Assembly (NCBI GenBank): GCA_934565855.1
Contig: CAKTIO010000003.1
Span: forward strand, 124,001-188,000
Length of the DNA: 64,000 bases
Reading direction: 5' to 3'
From: an uncultured Dysosmobacter sp.
GTDB lineage: Bacteria > Bacillota > Clostridia > Oscillospirales > Oscillospiraceae
The notes under the pieces are model-generated. The model did not search any database, was not told the DNA's origin, and saw nothing but the letters and a program-made list of their open reading frames with translations. Position numbers and translations under genes: made by a program. This document shows, piece after piece, positions 34,149-43,446 of this stretch. Each line of letters opens with the position of its first letter. The stretch's first letter is position 1.

Positions 34149-35384
34149 ATGGATACTGAGACCAATCAGAAAAAAAGCCGTTCCGTTTTGCTGGGTGCAG
34201 CATTTTTAATGGCAACTTCCGCAATCGGTCCCGGATTTTTGACACAGACATCGCAATTTACAGCAAAATATCTGTCGAGCTTTGCATTTGTCATAATTTG
34301 TGTTATTATAATGGATATCATCGCACAGACCAATGTCTGGTCGGTCATTGGCGTGTCCGGTCTTCGCGGACAGGAAATCGCCAACCGGGTCCTGCCGGGC
34401 TTGGGCTATGTGCTGATCGGTCTGGTGGTGCTGGGCGGTCTTGCCTTCAACATCGGAAATGTCGGTGGTGTGGCGCTGGGCTTCAACGCCGCGCTGGGCA
34501 TTCCGGAAAAGGCAGGCGTCATTTTGGGCGGCGTACTTGCCATCTGCATTTTCCTGTCGAAGAGTGGAAAAAGCCTGGTGGATAGAGTGGCGCAGGTGCT
34601 GGGCGCGATCATCATTCTGGTGATGCTGGTGGTGTGCTTCACCTCGCATCCGCCGGTGGGCAGTGCGGTGATCCATATTTTCACTCCGGAGGAGCCTTCC
34701 AGCCTGATCGCCCCCATGATCACCCTGTTGGGCGGTTCCTGCGGCGGCTACATTACATTCTCCGGCGCGCACCGCCTGCTGGATGCGGGCTATGGCGGGG
34801 AAGAGGACGTTCCGCACTTCCGTAAGTCCGTTTTGACGGGGATCTGCGTTTCCGGAACGGTCCGTATCCTGCTGTTCCTCAGTGTGCTGGGCGTCTGCAC
34901 GGCTGGCGCCGCTGTGGCGGCACAGAACATAGCGGCGATTACCTCCGCCTCCAACCCTGCGGCAGAGGCGTTCCGGCTGGCGGCTGGCAGCGTGGGCTAT
35001 CGACTGTTTGGCGTGGCGCTATTCGCCGCCGGCATTACCTCGGTCATCGGTGCGGCGTATACCTCCGTATCCTTCCTGAAGACCCTGCACCCCTACGTTG
35101 TAAAAAACGAGAAGTGGTTCGTGGTGGGCTTCATCGCCTTCTCCACACTGGTCATGGCGGTGCTGGGAGGCGCAAAGCGGATGGTGATCCTTGCCGGAGC
35201 GGTGAACGGATTGATTTTGCCGATCTCCCTTTGCTGTATGCTGCTGGCATGCCGCAATAAAAAAATTGTGGGAGAGAACTACAAGCACCCCTTGATTCTG
35301 CAAATTCCGGGCTGGGTAGTGGTTTGCTTTGCCGCATATCTGGCGGTCACCTCGCTTCCGAATTTGAAGAATCTGTTTGTATAA
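34149..35384 (+). CDS. NRAMP-family transporter associated with the pxp operon (YcsG-like)
   Basis: A 411-residue membrane protein with about eleven segments, of the NRAMP superfamily. TM1 AFLMATSAIGPGFLTQTSQF lacks the DPGN metal motif of true Mn/Fe transporters (the equivalent is GPGF), so metal transport is doubtful. The TM6-like LLGGSCGGYITFSGAHRLLDAG is also altered. Its place inside a 5-oxoprolinase operon suggests uptake of 5-oxoproline or a related compound, as proposed for ycsG neighbours. An AGGAGGTTC ribosome site precedes the ATG. The 115-base gap after pxpA contains small hairpins. Confidence 0.86.
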   Translation: MDTETNQKKSRSVLLGAAFLMATSAIGPGFLTQTSQFTAKYLSSFAFVIICVIIMDIIAQTNVWSVIGVSGLRGQEIANRVLPGLGYVLIGLVVLGGLAFNIGNVGGVALGFNAALGIPEKAGVILGGVLAICIFLSKSGKSLVDRVAQVLGAIIILVMLVVCFTSHPPVGSAVIHIFTPEEPSSLIAPMITLLGGSCGGYITFSGAHRLLDAGYGGEEDVPHFRKSVLTGICVSGTVRILLFLSVLGVCTAGAAVAAQNIAAITSASNPAAEAFRLAAGSVGYRLFGVALFAAGITSVIGAAYTSVSFLKTLHPYVVKNEKWFVVGFIAFSTLVMAVLGGAKRMVILAGAVNGLILPISLCCMLLACRNKKIVGENYKHPLILQIPGWVVVCFAAYLAVTSLPNLKNLFV

Positions 35385-35404
35385 CCCCGTCCCTTTTAAC
35401 AATC

Positions 35405-35436
35405 GCAGACCGGACTCCCTGGGGGGACCGGTCTGC
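35405..35436 (+). other. Intercistronic hairpin before pxpB
   Basis: GCAGACCGG and CCGGTCTGC form a 9-bp perfect stem around a 14-base loop, ending 19 bases before the start codon. There is no T-run, so it is more likely a processing or stability element than a terminator. Confidence 0.4.
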
Positions 35437-35454
35437 ACCGGAAAGGAGCTTTGA

Positions 35455-36192
35455 ATGAACGACGTAAAATTCCTGCTCAGCGGTGATACGGCTGTCACGG
35501 TGGAGTTTGGCAACGCCATCAGCGAAGCCATCAACGCCAAGGTCCGGGCATTCACCATCGCCCTGCAGGGCAGCAGCATTCCCGGCATTGTAGAGCTGGT
35601 ACCGACCTACCGCTCTCTGATGGTGCATTATGACCCGGACAAGATCCTCTATGAAACGCTTATTCAGAGAATGGAGACGCTGTTCAGCCAGCTGGACAGC
35701 ATCCAGATTCCTCCCAGCGAGGTACTGGAGATCCCTGTGCTGTACGGTGGAGAGATGGGACCGGACCTGGCGTTTGTGGCAGAGCATAACCACAAAACGG
35801 AGGAGGAGGTCATCCGCATCCACACCTCTACGGAGTATCTGATTTATATGCTGGGCTTTACTCCCGGCTTTACATACCTGGGAGGTATGAGCGAGGAGAT
35901 CGCGGCACCCCGGCTCCAGCAGCCCCGGGTAAAGATCCCCGCAGGCAGTGTGGGCATTGCGGGCAGTCAGACTGGTGTATATCCCATTGATTCGCCGGGC
36001 GGCTGGCAGCTGATCGGCAGAACGCCGGTGCGGATGTATGACCCGGACCGGGAGACGCCCATTCTTCCCCAGGCAGGACAGTACATCAAGTTCTATGCCA
36101 TTGACCAGGCGGAGTTTGACAGAATTGCAGAGCAGGAAGCCCACGGCGGATTTGTCTGCCGCCGGCATCCCAGAGAGGAGGCGGCGAAATGA
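35455..36192 (+). CDS. pxpB: 5-oxoprolinase subunit PxpB (KipI family)
   Basis: A 245-residue protein with KipI/carboxyltransferase subunit features: LSGDTAVTVEFGNAIS at the N terminus, MLGFTPGFTYLGGM near residue 135, and KIPAGSVGIAGSQTGVYPIDSPGGWQLIGRTP, the cyclophilin-like core. In Bacillus the homologue KipI also inhibits the sporulation kinase KinA; here the operon context points to 5-oxoproline hydrolysis. It overlaps pxpC by four bases. Confidence 0.95.
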   Translation: MNDVKFLLSGDTAVTVEFGNAISEAINAKVRAFTIALQGSSIPGIVELVPTYRSLMVHYDPDKILYETLIQRMETLFSQLDSIQIPPSEVLEIPVLYGGEMGPDLAFVAEHNHKTEEEVIRIHTSTEYLIYMLGFTPGFTYLGGMSEEIAAPRLQQPRVKIPAGSVGIAGSQTGVYPIDSPGGWQLIGRTPVRMYDPDRETPILPQAGQYIKFYAIDQAEFDRIAEQEAHGGFVCRRHPREEAAK

Positions 36193-37133
36193 GCATCACG
36201 GTATTGAATCCCGGACTGCTGACTACGGTGCAGGATCTGGGTCGTGTGGGTTATCAGCAGTTTGGCGTGCCGGTTTCCGGCGTAGTAGACCCCCGCTCCG
36301 CCTCAATCGCCAATATTCTGGTGGGAAACGAGGAAAACGAAGCTGTTCTGGAATGCACTATGATGGGTCCCCAGCTGCAATTCAATGAGGCAAACTGCAT
36401 TGCCATTGCAGGCGGTGATCTGGGTGCAACGCTGGACGGGAAGCCGCTGGCGACCTATCAGGCGGTAAACGTTGCCGCGGGACAGGTTCTGCGCTTCACG
36501 GGTCCCCGCAGCGGCTGCCGGGCATATATTGCGTTTGCCGGCGGATTGGACATCCCTGTGGTCATGGGCAGCCGCTCTACCTATATGAAGGCAAAGATCG
36601 GCGGCTTCCAGGGCAGAAAGCTTGCCAAGGACGATGTGATCGGTTTCCGTGCGCCGCAAAAGGAGCTGAAATATATGGGTAGCCGCCGCATTGCGCCGGA
36701 GTTCATTTCCCGCCCGGAGTATACGCTGCGGGTGGTGCTGGGACCGCAGGACGATGCCTTTACAGAGAAGGGCTTGAAGACCTTCCTGAGCACGGTATAT
36801 ACCCTGACGCCGGAATTTGACCGGATGGGCTGCCGCTTGGATGGCGAGACCATTGAGCATGTTTCCGGTGGTGACATCATTTCGGACGGTATTTCCTTTG
36901 GCGCCATTCAGATCCCCTCTGCCGGAAAGCCCATCATCATGCTGGCGGACCGCCAGACCACAGGCGGCTACACCAAGATCGCCAACGTGATCTCCGCGGA
37001 CTTCCGCATTCTGGGTCAACTGAAGGCAGGCGACCATGTCCGCTTTGAAAAGGTTTCCATCCGTGCGGCGCAGGAGGCTCTGCTTGCCCAGCGCGCGGCA
37101 CTGAAGGCACTCCGCAGCGCGACCAGCCGCTAA
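36189..37133 (+). CDS. pxpC: 5-oxoprolinase subunit PxpC (KipA family)
   Basis: A 314-residue protein of the biotin-dependent carboxyltransferase-like/KipA family. Signature segments are LNPGLLTTVQDLGRVGYQQFGVPVSGVVDPRS at the N terminus, GGLDIPVVMGSRSTYMKAKIGGFQGRKL in the middle and MLADRQTTGGYTKIANVISADF near the C terminus. It forms the oxoprolinase with PxpA and PxpB. The start overlaps the pxpB stop (ATGA). Confidence 0.95.
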   Translation: MSITVLNPGLLTTVQDLGRVGYQQFGVPVSGVVDPRSASIANILVGNEENEAVLECTMMGPQLQFNEANCIAIAGGDLGATLDGKPLATYQAVNVAAGQVLRFTGPRSGCRAYIAFAGGLDIPVVMGSRSTYMKAKIGGFQGRKLAKDDVIGFRAPQKELKYMGSRRIAPEFISRPEYTLRVVLGPQDDAFTEKGLKTFLSTVYTLTPEFDRMGCRLDGETIEHVSGGDIISDGISFGAIQIPSAGKPIIMLADRQTTGGYTKIANVISADFRILGQLKAGDHVRFEKVSIRAAQEALLAQRAALKALRSATSR

Positions 37134-37170
37134 AAAAGAATCATAGAACGAACAGGGAAGGAGAATCACT

Positions 37171-37995
37171 ATGGCTTTTGATATTACCCCCTATGTGGAT
37201 ATGCATCCCTCTGAGGTACGCAAGCTGATTCGTCAGGGCGTCATTGATTTTCCAACAGCCGGCATGTGCCGGGGCTATGCACAGGCAAATCTGGTGATTT
37301 TGCCGCCGGACTATGCTGCGGATTTTGAAGAGTATGCCAAACGCAATCCGTTCCCCTGTCCCATTCTGGAAATTATGAAAGGAACGCCGGAGACCCACGC
37401 AATGGGCGGGGGCGGAAACATCTGCACGGATATTCCCCGCTACCGGGTCTATGAAAACGGTGTGTTTACCAAAGAGCTGACCGATGCCAGCGAATACTGG
37501 AAGGAGGGCTATGTGGGCTTCCTGATCGGCTGCTCCTTCTCCTTTGAGGAGGCGCTGATGCGGGAGGGCATTGAGGTCCGCCATATTGCCCAGGGACGCA
37601 ATGTTCCCATGTATAAGACCAATATCCAGACCGTGAAGGCGGGACCCTTCGAGGGACCGATGGTTTGCTCCATGCGCCCCATGACGCCGGAGAACGCCAA
37701 AAAGGCGTATGATATCACAGCGAAGATGCCCAATGTTCACGGGGCCCCAGTACATATCGGAGATCCCGCGGAGATCGGCATTGCTGATGTCATGAAGCCG
37801 GATTACGGCGAGGCGGTGGATATTTATCCCGGTGAGGTGACGGTGTTTTGGCCCTGCGGCGTCACGCCGCAGGCGGCTGTGGAAAACGCCAAGCCGCCCA
37901 TTGTCATTACGCATGCGCCCGGACATATGTTCATCACGGATATTCCTAACACGGAGTTAAACGACTATCTGGAGGAGCAGAAGCACAGAAGCTGA
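37171..37995 (+). CDS. ycsI: Putative hydro-lyase of the YcsI/DUF1445 family
   Basis: A 274-residue cytoplasmic protein. Family segments are DFPTAGMCRGYAQANLVILP, GNICTDIPRYRVYENG, GCSFSFEEALM (conserved Cys) and TVFWPCGVTPQAAVENAKPP near the C terminus. YcsI homologues are related to D-glutamate cyclase, which converts D-glutamate to 5-oxo-D-proline, so it may supply or interconvert the oxoprolinase substrate. AAGGAG precedes the ATG, and a strong terminator ends the operon. Confidence 0.93.
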   Translation: MAFDITPYVDMHPSEVRKLIRQGVIDFPTAGMCRGYAQANLVILPPDYAADFEEYAKRNPFPCPILEIMKGTPETHAMGGGGNICTDIPRYRVYENGVFTKELTDASEYWKEGYVGFLIGCSFSFEEALMREGIEVRHIAQGRNVPMYKTNIQTVKAGPFEGPMVCSMRPMTPENAKKAYDITAKMPNVHGAPVHIGDPAEIGIADVMKPDYGEAVDIYPGEVTVFWPCGVTPQAAVENAKPPIVITHAPGHMFITDIPNTELNDYLEEQKHRS

Positions 37996-38004
37996 CGGTT
38001 CAGC

Positions 38005-38046
38005 AATCCCCACAGGCGGCAAAGGCTGCCCTGTGGGGATTTTTTA
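38005..38046 (+). terminator. Terminator of the pxp operon
   Basis: AATCCCCACAGG pairs with CCTGTGGGGATT around a short GC-rich inner loop, followed by six T residues. Confidence 0.9.
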
Positions 38047-38175
38047 TGATGTTGAGATGTTTTATGGAGTATCGGTGAATTGACCAATGGCACGGAAGCT
38101 GGTATAATCCCGTGAGGAAAGTGGCGCTGTATGCGGCTGCCCGACTTTGAATAGATAGCAACGGGATTGGACGGA

Positions 38176-38709
38176 ATGATGAAAAATATCGTATTGATTG
38201 GAATGCCCGGTACAGGTAAAAGCACGGTGGGCAAAACATTGGCAAAGGAACTGCATTACAGGTTTGTGGATGTGGATGACCTGATCGTGGAGGCTGCCGG
38301 AAAAACGCTGCCGCAGATCCTGCGTACCGACGGACTGGAGAGCTTCCTGAAAATAGAGGGAGAGGTTGGCAGCCAGTTGGACCGGGATGGAAGCATTATT
38401 GCCACTGGCGGCAGTATGGTGCTGTCCGGGGCGGCAATGGAGCATTTAAAGAAGAACGGCGTGGTGGTGTGGCTGGAAACACCGTTGTCTGCGATCAATG
38501 ACCGGATGCCGGAGGACCTGACGGACCGGGGAATCGCGGCACAGCAGGGAATGACCATCCGGCAGATTTATGAGCAGAGGGAACCGCTGTATGCCCGATA
38601 TGCGGACCTGATCGTTGCCAGCGGTCCAAACGAGCAGGAGACGGCATTGCAGGTTTTGCAGATGCTCCGCACAGTGGGAATTTCTCTGGAGGAACCGCAT
38701 AGAGCTTAA
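38176..38709 (+). CDS. Shikimate kinase-like protein (divergent AroK)
   Basis: A 177-residue P-loop kinase with Walker A GMPGTGKST at ~9-17, the DVDD segment (residues 32-35) of shikimate kinase and the lid/adenine region REPLYARYADLIV. Two substrate-binding features differ from the family. The FRxxE motif reads FLKIE, so the shikimate-binding Arg is Leu at residue 58. The GGG motif reads TGGSMV. It may phosphorylate a different small alcohol or be a weak shikimate kinase. There is no other aro gene nearby. ATG 38176 or 38179 could start it; both have only a weak ribosome site. Confidence 0.78.
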   Translation: MMKNIVLIGMPGTGKSTVGKTLAKELHYRFVDVDDLIVEAAGKTLPQILRTDGLESFLKIEGEVGSQLDRDGSIIATGGSMVLSGAAMEHLKKNGVVVWLETPLSAINDRMPEDLTDRGIAAQQGMTIRQIYEQREPLYARYADLIVASGPNEQETALQVLQMLRTVGISLEEPHRA

Positions 38710-38710
38710 T

Positions 38711-38753
38711 GGAAAGCTTCCTGTCACCAAATTGGGATGACAGGAAGCTTTTC
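38711..38753 (+). terminator. Terminator after the shikimate kinase-like gene
   Basis: A 14-bp perfect stem (AAAGCTTCCTGTCA with its complement) with an 11-base loop, plus T residues from the outer arm. Confidence 0.85.
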
Positions 38754-38932
38754 ACAATAAAAAGGTAATGATATATTGTAAAAGGAGTGTATAATATATG
38801 ATAAAATTGTCAGGAAAATTACAAATTGATGAGAAATAATCTTGTACAGAAATTGTGAGACCATACAAAGATTCTTCAAATTTATAGTAAAAATGTACGA
38901 TTTGTGAACAATGTGAGATACTTCTGTGAACA

Positions 38933-38959
38933 TTAGCACTCTCCTCTTGACAGTGCTAA
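38933..38959. promoter_or_regulatory. CIRCE element (HrcA operator)
   Basis: TTAGCACTC-N9-CAGTGCTAA differs from the consensus TTAGCACTC-N9-GAGTGCTAA in one base. It overlaps the -35 box of the hsp20 promoter. HrcA bound here would repress the unit until heat or misfolded-protein stress. Confidence 0.93.
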
Positions 38960-38974
38960 AAGCTGCGTTATAAT
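38947..38974 (+). promoter_or_regulatory. Heat-shock promoter of hsp20-clpB
   Basis: TTGACA (38947-38952) and TATAAT (38969-38974) have a 16-base spacer; both boxes are perfect. The -35 lies inside the CIRCE repeat. Confidence 0.9.
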
Positions 38975-38980
38975 AAGGAC

Positions 38981-39118
38981 GAACCTTGAGAGAGGAGCAA
39001 GGATCCTTCCACAAGGCGCCAAAACGAGATGCCCGATGGGCAGGTAACAGAAAACCCGCGGACGCGAGGAGCTTTCCCCGAACGCAACGAGTGCAGTTGA
39101 AGAATGGAGGAATGATGT
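38981..39118 (+). other. Long 5' untranslated leader of hsp20
   Basis: About 138 bases separate the predicted transcription start from the hsp20 ATG. Several short self-complementary segments occur (CCTTG/CAAGG, AAGGA/TCCTT, TGCCC/GGGCA, CGC/GCG), some mutually exclusive. I recognise no ROSE or fourU thermometer. Confidence 0.4.
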
Positions 39119-39565
39119 ATGTTACCGATAGTGTTTGGTGAAAATTTGTTTGATGATCTGTTTTCCGATTCCTTTGCAGGAGCGCTTGCAGAGAGCCGCC
39201 GGAATCCCGTGTATGGAAAGCATTCCAGAAACTGGATGAAGACGGATGTCCGGGAAATGGACAATGCCTATGAGATCGACATGGATCTGCCTGGCTTCCA
39301 TAGGGAGGACGTACAGGTGGAGCTGCAAAACGGTTATTTGACGGTCTGCGCCGCAAAAAGCATGGAGCGGTCCTCCGGTGAAAAGCCGGGACGCTACATC
39401 CGAAAGGAACGGTACAGCGGACAGTGCAGCCGCAGCTTTTATGTGGGCGAACAGGTGCAGCCGGAGGATGTGACCGCAAAATTTGAGGATGGCATTCTAA
39501 AGCTGACCTTCCCCAAGAGGGAGGAAAAGCAGCTGCCTGCCGCTCAGTCGATCTCCATCCAGTAA
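39119..39565 (+). CDS. Hsp20/alpha-crystallin small heat-shock protein
   Basis: A 148-residue small heat-shock protein with an alpha-crystallin domain at ~38-135 (EIDMDLPGFHREDVQVELQNGYLTVCA, VTAKFEDGILKLTFPKRE). It holds unfolding proteins for refolding by other chaperones. GGAGG lies eight bases before the ATG. It is the first gene of a CIRCE-controlled unit with clpB. The IXI-type C-terminal motif appears as SISIQ. Confidence 0.95.
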   Translation: MLPIVFGENLFDDLFSDSFAGALAESRRNPVYGKHSRNWMKTDVREMDNAYEIDMDLPGFHREDVQVELQNGYLTVCAAKSMERSSGEKPGRYIRKERYSGQCSRSFYVGEQVQPEDVTAKFEDGILKLTFPKREEKQLPAAQSISIQ

Positions 39566-39575
39566 GTGTTGCTGC

Positions 39576-39616
39576 CAGCGCTCCGGCATATCTGCCAGAG
39601 CGCTGTGCGCTTTTAA
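39576..39616 (+). terminator. Partial terminator between hsp20 and clpB
   Basis: A 13-bp stem with one mismatch and a 4-base loop (39576-39588 with 39593-39605) is followed by TGCGCTTTTA. Partial read-through would make more Hsp20 than ClpB. Confidence 0.55.
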
Positions 39617-39662
39617 ACCGCGGAACCGATAAGGGCTCCGCAGCTATATGAGGTGAAGCTTT

Positions 39663-42254
39663 ATGAACGCAGAAAAATATACACAGAAGACCTTGGAAGC
39701 CATTCGCTCTGCCCAGTCTCTGGCGCAGGAGCGGCAGAACCAGTATCTGACCCCAGAGCATCTGTTTTACGCCCTGTTGGAGCAGAAGGACGGTCTGATC
39801 GGCTCGCTGTTCACCCGGATGGGTGTGGACAGCAGTGGATTGATGCAGGAGGTACGGGGGCTGATCGACCAGCAGCCTAAAATCTCCGGCGGCAGCGGCG
39901 AGCTGTACGTCTCTCCGGAAACCAGCAGGGTGCTGACGGTAGCAGAGCGTACCGCGGAAAAGCTGCATGATGAGTATGTTTCCGTGGAGCATTTGATGCT
40001 GGGCATTTTTGCCGAGGGCGACCGGCAGCTGAAGCAGCTGCTGCAAAATCACGGCATTACCCGCAGCCGCTTCAGTGAGGAGCTGTCCAAGGTCAAGTCT
40101 AATCCCGTGACCAGTGATAACCCGGAAGAGACATATGACGCATTGAAAAAATACGGTACGGATCTGGTGGAACGGGCAAGAAGCAAGGAGCTGGACCCCG
40201 TTATCGGACGGGACAGCGAAATCCGGAATGTCATCCGCATTTTGTCCCGAAAGACGAAGAACAACCCCGTGCTGATTGGTGAACCCGGCGTTGGTAAAAC
40301 TGCCATCGCCGAGGGACTTGCCCAGCGGATCGTCCGCGGCGATGTGCCAGATGGCTTGAAGGACCGGACCATCTTCTCTCTGGATATGGGCGCGTTGATT
40401 GCAGGCGCTAAGTACCGGGGAGAATTTGAAGAGCGGTTGAAGGCAGTTCTGGAGCAGGTGCGCAAGTCCGAGGGAAAAATCATCCTGTTCATTGATGAGC
40501 TGCACACCATTGTGGGCGCAGGCAAGACCGAGGGCAGCATGGACGCAGGCAATCTGCTGAAGCCGATGCTGGCACGGGGCGAGCTGCACTGCATCGGCGC
40601 GACAACGCTGGATGAATACCGGCAGTACATTGAAAAGGATGCCGCGCTGGAACGGCGTTTCCAGCCGGTCATGGTGGATGAACCCACGGTGGAGGACACG
40701 ATTTCCATTCTGCGTGGCTTGAAGGACCGCTATGAGATCTACCACGGTGTCCGCATTCATGATAATGCGCTGGTGGCGGCGGCTACGCTGTCCAACCGGT
40801 ATATTACGGACCGTTTCCTGCCGGATAAAGCCATTGACCTGGTGGATGAAGCCTGCGCGCTGATCCGCACGGAGATCGACTCCATGCCGGCAGAGCTGGA
40901 CGATCTGCGCCGGAAGATCATGCAGCAGGAAATTGAGGAAATGGCTCTGAAAAAGGAGGACGACCAGCTTTCCCGCGACCGTTTGGAGGAGCTGAAAAAG
41001 GAGCTGGCAGACGAAAAGGAGCAGTTCAACGCCAGAAAGTCCCGCTGGGAAGCGGAAAAGCACGGTGTGGATCAGGTAAAGGAGCTGAAAGCCAAGCTGG
41101 AGCAGCTGCAGGGGCAGATCGAGCAGGCGCAGTCTCATCTGGAATATGAACGGGCTGCAAAGCTGAAATATTCGGATCTGCCTGCATTGGAAAAGCAGCT
41201 GCAGGAGGCGGAGGCTGCCGCTGAGCAGCACACCGGGGAAAACTCGATGGTTCATGACACGGTGACGGAAAGCGAGATCGCAGACATTGTGGCAAAGTGG
41301 ACCGGTATTCCCGTGAATCGTCTGATGGAAGGCGAGCGGGAGAAGATCCTGCACTTGGATGATGTGATCCACCAGAGAGTCATCGGTCAGGACGAAGCGG
41401 TTAAGCTGGTAACGGAGGCCATTCAGCGCTCCCGCGCCGGAATTGCGGACCCCAACCGCCCCATTGGCAGCTTCCTGTTCCTGGGTCCCACAGGCGTGGG
41501 CAAGACAGAGCTGGCAAAGTCTCTGGCAGACTGCCTGTTTGACGATGAGCACAATCTGGTGCGGATCGACATGACGGAATACATGGAGAAATTCTCTGTA
41601 TCCCGCCTGATCGGAGCGCCTCCCGGATATGTGGGCTATGATGAGGGCGGTCAGCTGACAGAAGCTGTGCGCCGTAAGCCTTACAGCGTGGTTCTGTTTG
41701 ATGAGGTGGAAAAGGCACATCCGGATGTGTTCAATATTCTGCTGCAAATTCTGGATGACGGACGCATTACGGATTCTCAGGGCAGAACGGTGGATTTCAA
41801 GAATACCATCATTATCCTGACCTCTAACTTGGGCAGTCAGGAGCTGCTGGGCGGCATTCAGCCGGATGGCAGCATCTCCGAAAGCGCCCGGAGCGCGGTG
41901 ATGGGTAAACTGCGGCAGTCCTTCCGTCCCGAGTTCCTGAACCGCTTGGATGAGATCATCATGTTCAAGCCGCTGACCAGAGAGAATCTGACCGGCATCA
42001 TTGACATTCTGACGCAGGGACTGCGCCAGCGTCTGGCAGATAAGATGCTGAAGCTGGAGATCACGGATGCTGCCCGGACGCTGCTGATTGACCGGGGCTA
42101 TGACCCGGTGTACGGCGCCCGTCCGTTGAAGCGGTATCTGCAAAGCTCCGCGGAGACGCTGATTGCCAAGAAGATTCTGGAGGGCAATCTGACAGCTGGC
42201 AGCACACTGAAGCTGGATGTGGAAAACGGCGAGCTGGTGTGCAGTGTCTGCTGA
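39663..42254 (+). CDS. clpB: ATP-dependent chaperone ClpB
   Basis: An 863-residue AAA+ disaggregase of normal family length. The N domain spans ~1-145. The first AAA domain has Walker [10 protein letters not shown] near residue 205 and Walker [14 protein letters not shown]. The coiled-coil middle domain (~410-525) distinguishes ClpB from ClpA/C. The second AAA domain has Walker [11 protein letters not shown] near residue 605. No ClpP-binding IGF loop is evident. It rescues aggregated proteins with DnaK and small heat-shock proteins. It is transcribed with hsp20 from the CIRCE promoter. Confidence 0.97.
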   Translation: MNAEKYTQKTLEAIRSAQSLAQERQNQYLTPEHLFYALLEQKDGLIGSLFTRMGVDSSGLMQEVRGLIDQQPKISGGSGELYVSPETSRVLTVAERTAEKLHDEYVSVEHLMLGIFAEGDRQLKQLLQNHGITRSRFSEELSKVKSNPVTSDNPEETYDALKKYGTDLVERARSKELDPVIGRDSEIRNVIRILSRKTKNNPVLIGEPGVGKTAIAEGLAQRIVRGDVPDGLKDRTIFSLDMGALIAGAKYRGEFEERLKAVLEQVRKSEGKIILFIDELHTIVGAGKTEGSMDAGNLLKPMLARGELHCIGATTLDEYRQYIEKDAALERRFQPVMVDEPTVEDTISILRGLKDRYEIYHGVRIHDNALVAAATLSNRYITDRFLPDKAIDLVDEACALIRTEIDSMPAELDDLRRKIMQQEIEEMALKKEDDQLSRDRLEELKKELADEKEQFNARKSRWEAEKHGVDQVKELKAKLEQLQGQIEQAQSHLEYERAAKLKYSDLPALEKQLQEAEAAAEQHTGENSMVHDTVTESEIADIVAKWTGIPVNRLMEGEREKILHLDDVIHQRVIGQDEAVKLVTEAIQRSRAGIADPNRPIGSFLFLGPTGVGKTELAKSLADCLFDDEHNLVRIDMTEYMEKFSVSRLIGAPPGYVGYDEGGQLTEAVRRKPYSVVLFDEVEKAHPDVFNILLQILDDGRITDSQGRTVDFKNTIIILTSNLGSQELLGGIQPDGSISESARSAVMGKLRQSFRPEFLNRLDEIIMFKPLTRENLTGIIDILTQGLRQRLADKMLKLEITDAARTLLIDRGYDPVYGARPLKRYLQSSAETLIAKKILEGNLTAGSTLKLDVENGELVCSVC

Positions 42255-42297
42255 TAACAGAGTAGGGGCAATTTACAACAGCATACAAATCATAAAC

Positions 42298-42326
42298 GCG
42301 CGGCTTGCCATTTAGGCAAGCCGCGC
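42298..42326. terminator. Bidirectional terminator between clpB and the cyclodeaminase gene
   Basis: A perfect 12-bp stem (GCGCGGCTTGCC with its complement) with a 5-base loop separates convergent genes. Confidence 0.8.
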
Positions 42327-42390
42327 ATTTGCATATTGCCGCTGTCAGCAGACAGCAAGCGGACAACGGCAGGGAGAAGATAGGGGCAGA

Positions 42391-43446
42391 TTACATATTG
42401 TGGGGCTCCTTCCACTGATAGACTTCCGTGCCAAGTCCCTTTTCCAGACAGCTCTTGTAGACCTCATAGCAGTTCAGCGTATCAGTGATAACGATGCCGA
42501 TGGTGGCAAATAGATAGATATCATCGTCATTGGTGCGTCCCGGATGAACACCGTTGAGAACGTCGGAGACCTGTGTGACCAGCGGATAGGTGGGCTTTGC
42601 CATTTTTCCATCCAGAACCATGTTTGCCAGTGTGCAGGAATCCCGGTCATTCAGACGGTCCATCCAGTCCATACCAAATTTGACATTGGGGAGAAGGTGA
42701 CATTCTTCCTTATAATCATACTGGGAAACAAAGGAATGGAAAGAACCCTTTTTCAGCCAGGAGGGTTCAACATACTCCTCGCCGACATCGACTGTTGTGA
42801 CCGTATGAACGATATCAGAGTCCCGAATGGCAGCTTCGGCGCTGTCCACGACTTCAAACCGGTAGGGAAGGTGTTCCCAACGCTTACAGAATTTTTCTGC
42901 ATTTTCACGGCGGACGTCATATACCTTGATTGTTTTGATATGCTTCATGAACAGAAGCGTTGCCTGCATGCAGTATCCTGCGATGACACCGCTGCCAACA
43001 AGTCCCATAACTTCGGAATCGGGGCGCGCGAAACATTTGGCGCCTAAGCCGCTGCCGCAGCCGGTACGGATTCCGCTGATCAAGGTATCGTCCACAACGG
43101 CGAGAGGATAACCGGTTTCCTCGTCAAACAGTTCTACAAGACCGTTGGAGCGGGGTTTGCCGAGTTTGCGCGGATTGGCAGGATTGGAGGGGATTTCCTT
43201 GACCCCGGCGATATGAACATTTTCCACATCGCTGTTGATGATGCAGGCATGCAGACCGATTCGCTTACCTGCATGCTTCCCCTCCTCCCACATCATATGA
43301 AACAGGGGAATTTCCGTTGTCTCCCCACGACCGAGCATTTTATTCGCACGAATGACATTGTTCATGACCCATTCCAAATTGTTGGCACCGCACTGCATAG
43401 CTTCTTCCTGGGAAATCCAAAGCACCTTGTTCTCCTTACTCTCCAT
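42391..43446 (-). CDS. Ornithine cyclodeaminase/mu-crystallin family protein, copy 1
   Basis: A 351-residue NAD(P)-dependent protein of the OCD family. A Rossmann segment VMGLVGSGVIAGYCMQATL lies near residue 145, a TLISGIRTGCGSGLGAKCFARPDS substrate/oligomer segment precedes it, and KVYDVRRENAEKF follows. Family members deaminate or reduce cyclic imines and amino acids (ornithine, alanine, ketimines). It is divergent from an RpiR regulator, with an inverted repeat in its promoter. It is only distantly similar to the homologue at 53306. Substrate unknown. Confidence 0.88.
   Translation of the reverse strand: MESKENKVLWISQEEAMQCGANNLEWVMNNVIRANKMLGRGETTEIPLFHMMWEEGKHAGKRIGLHACIINSDVENVHIAGVKEIPSNPANPRKLGKPRSNGLVELFDEETGYPLAVVDDTLISGIRTGCGSGLGAKCFARPDSEVMGLVGSGVIAGYCMQATLLFMKHIKTIKVYDVRRENAEKFCKRWEHLPYRFEVVDSAEAAIRDSDIVHTVTTVDVGEEYVEPSWLKKGSFHSFVSQYDYKEECHLLPNVKFGMDWMDRLNDRDSCTLANMVLDGKMAKPTYPLVTQVSDVLNGVHPGRTNDDDIYLFATIGIVITDTLNCYEVYKSCLEKGLGTEVYQWKEPHNM

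Noticed and set aside
38724..42143. A 1139-codon open frame on the minus strand opposite clpB
   Set aside because: The plus strand encodes a full-length ClpB with all motifs. The antisense frame is His/Gln/Leu-rich without any domain and has no ribosome site; it results from the codon bias of clpB.
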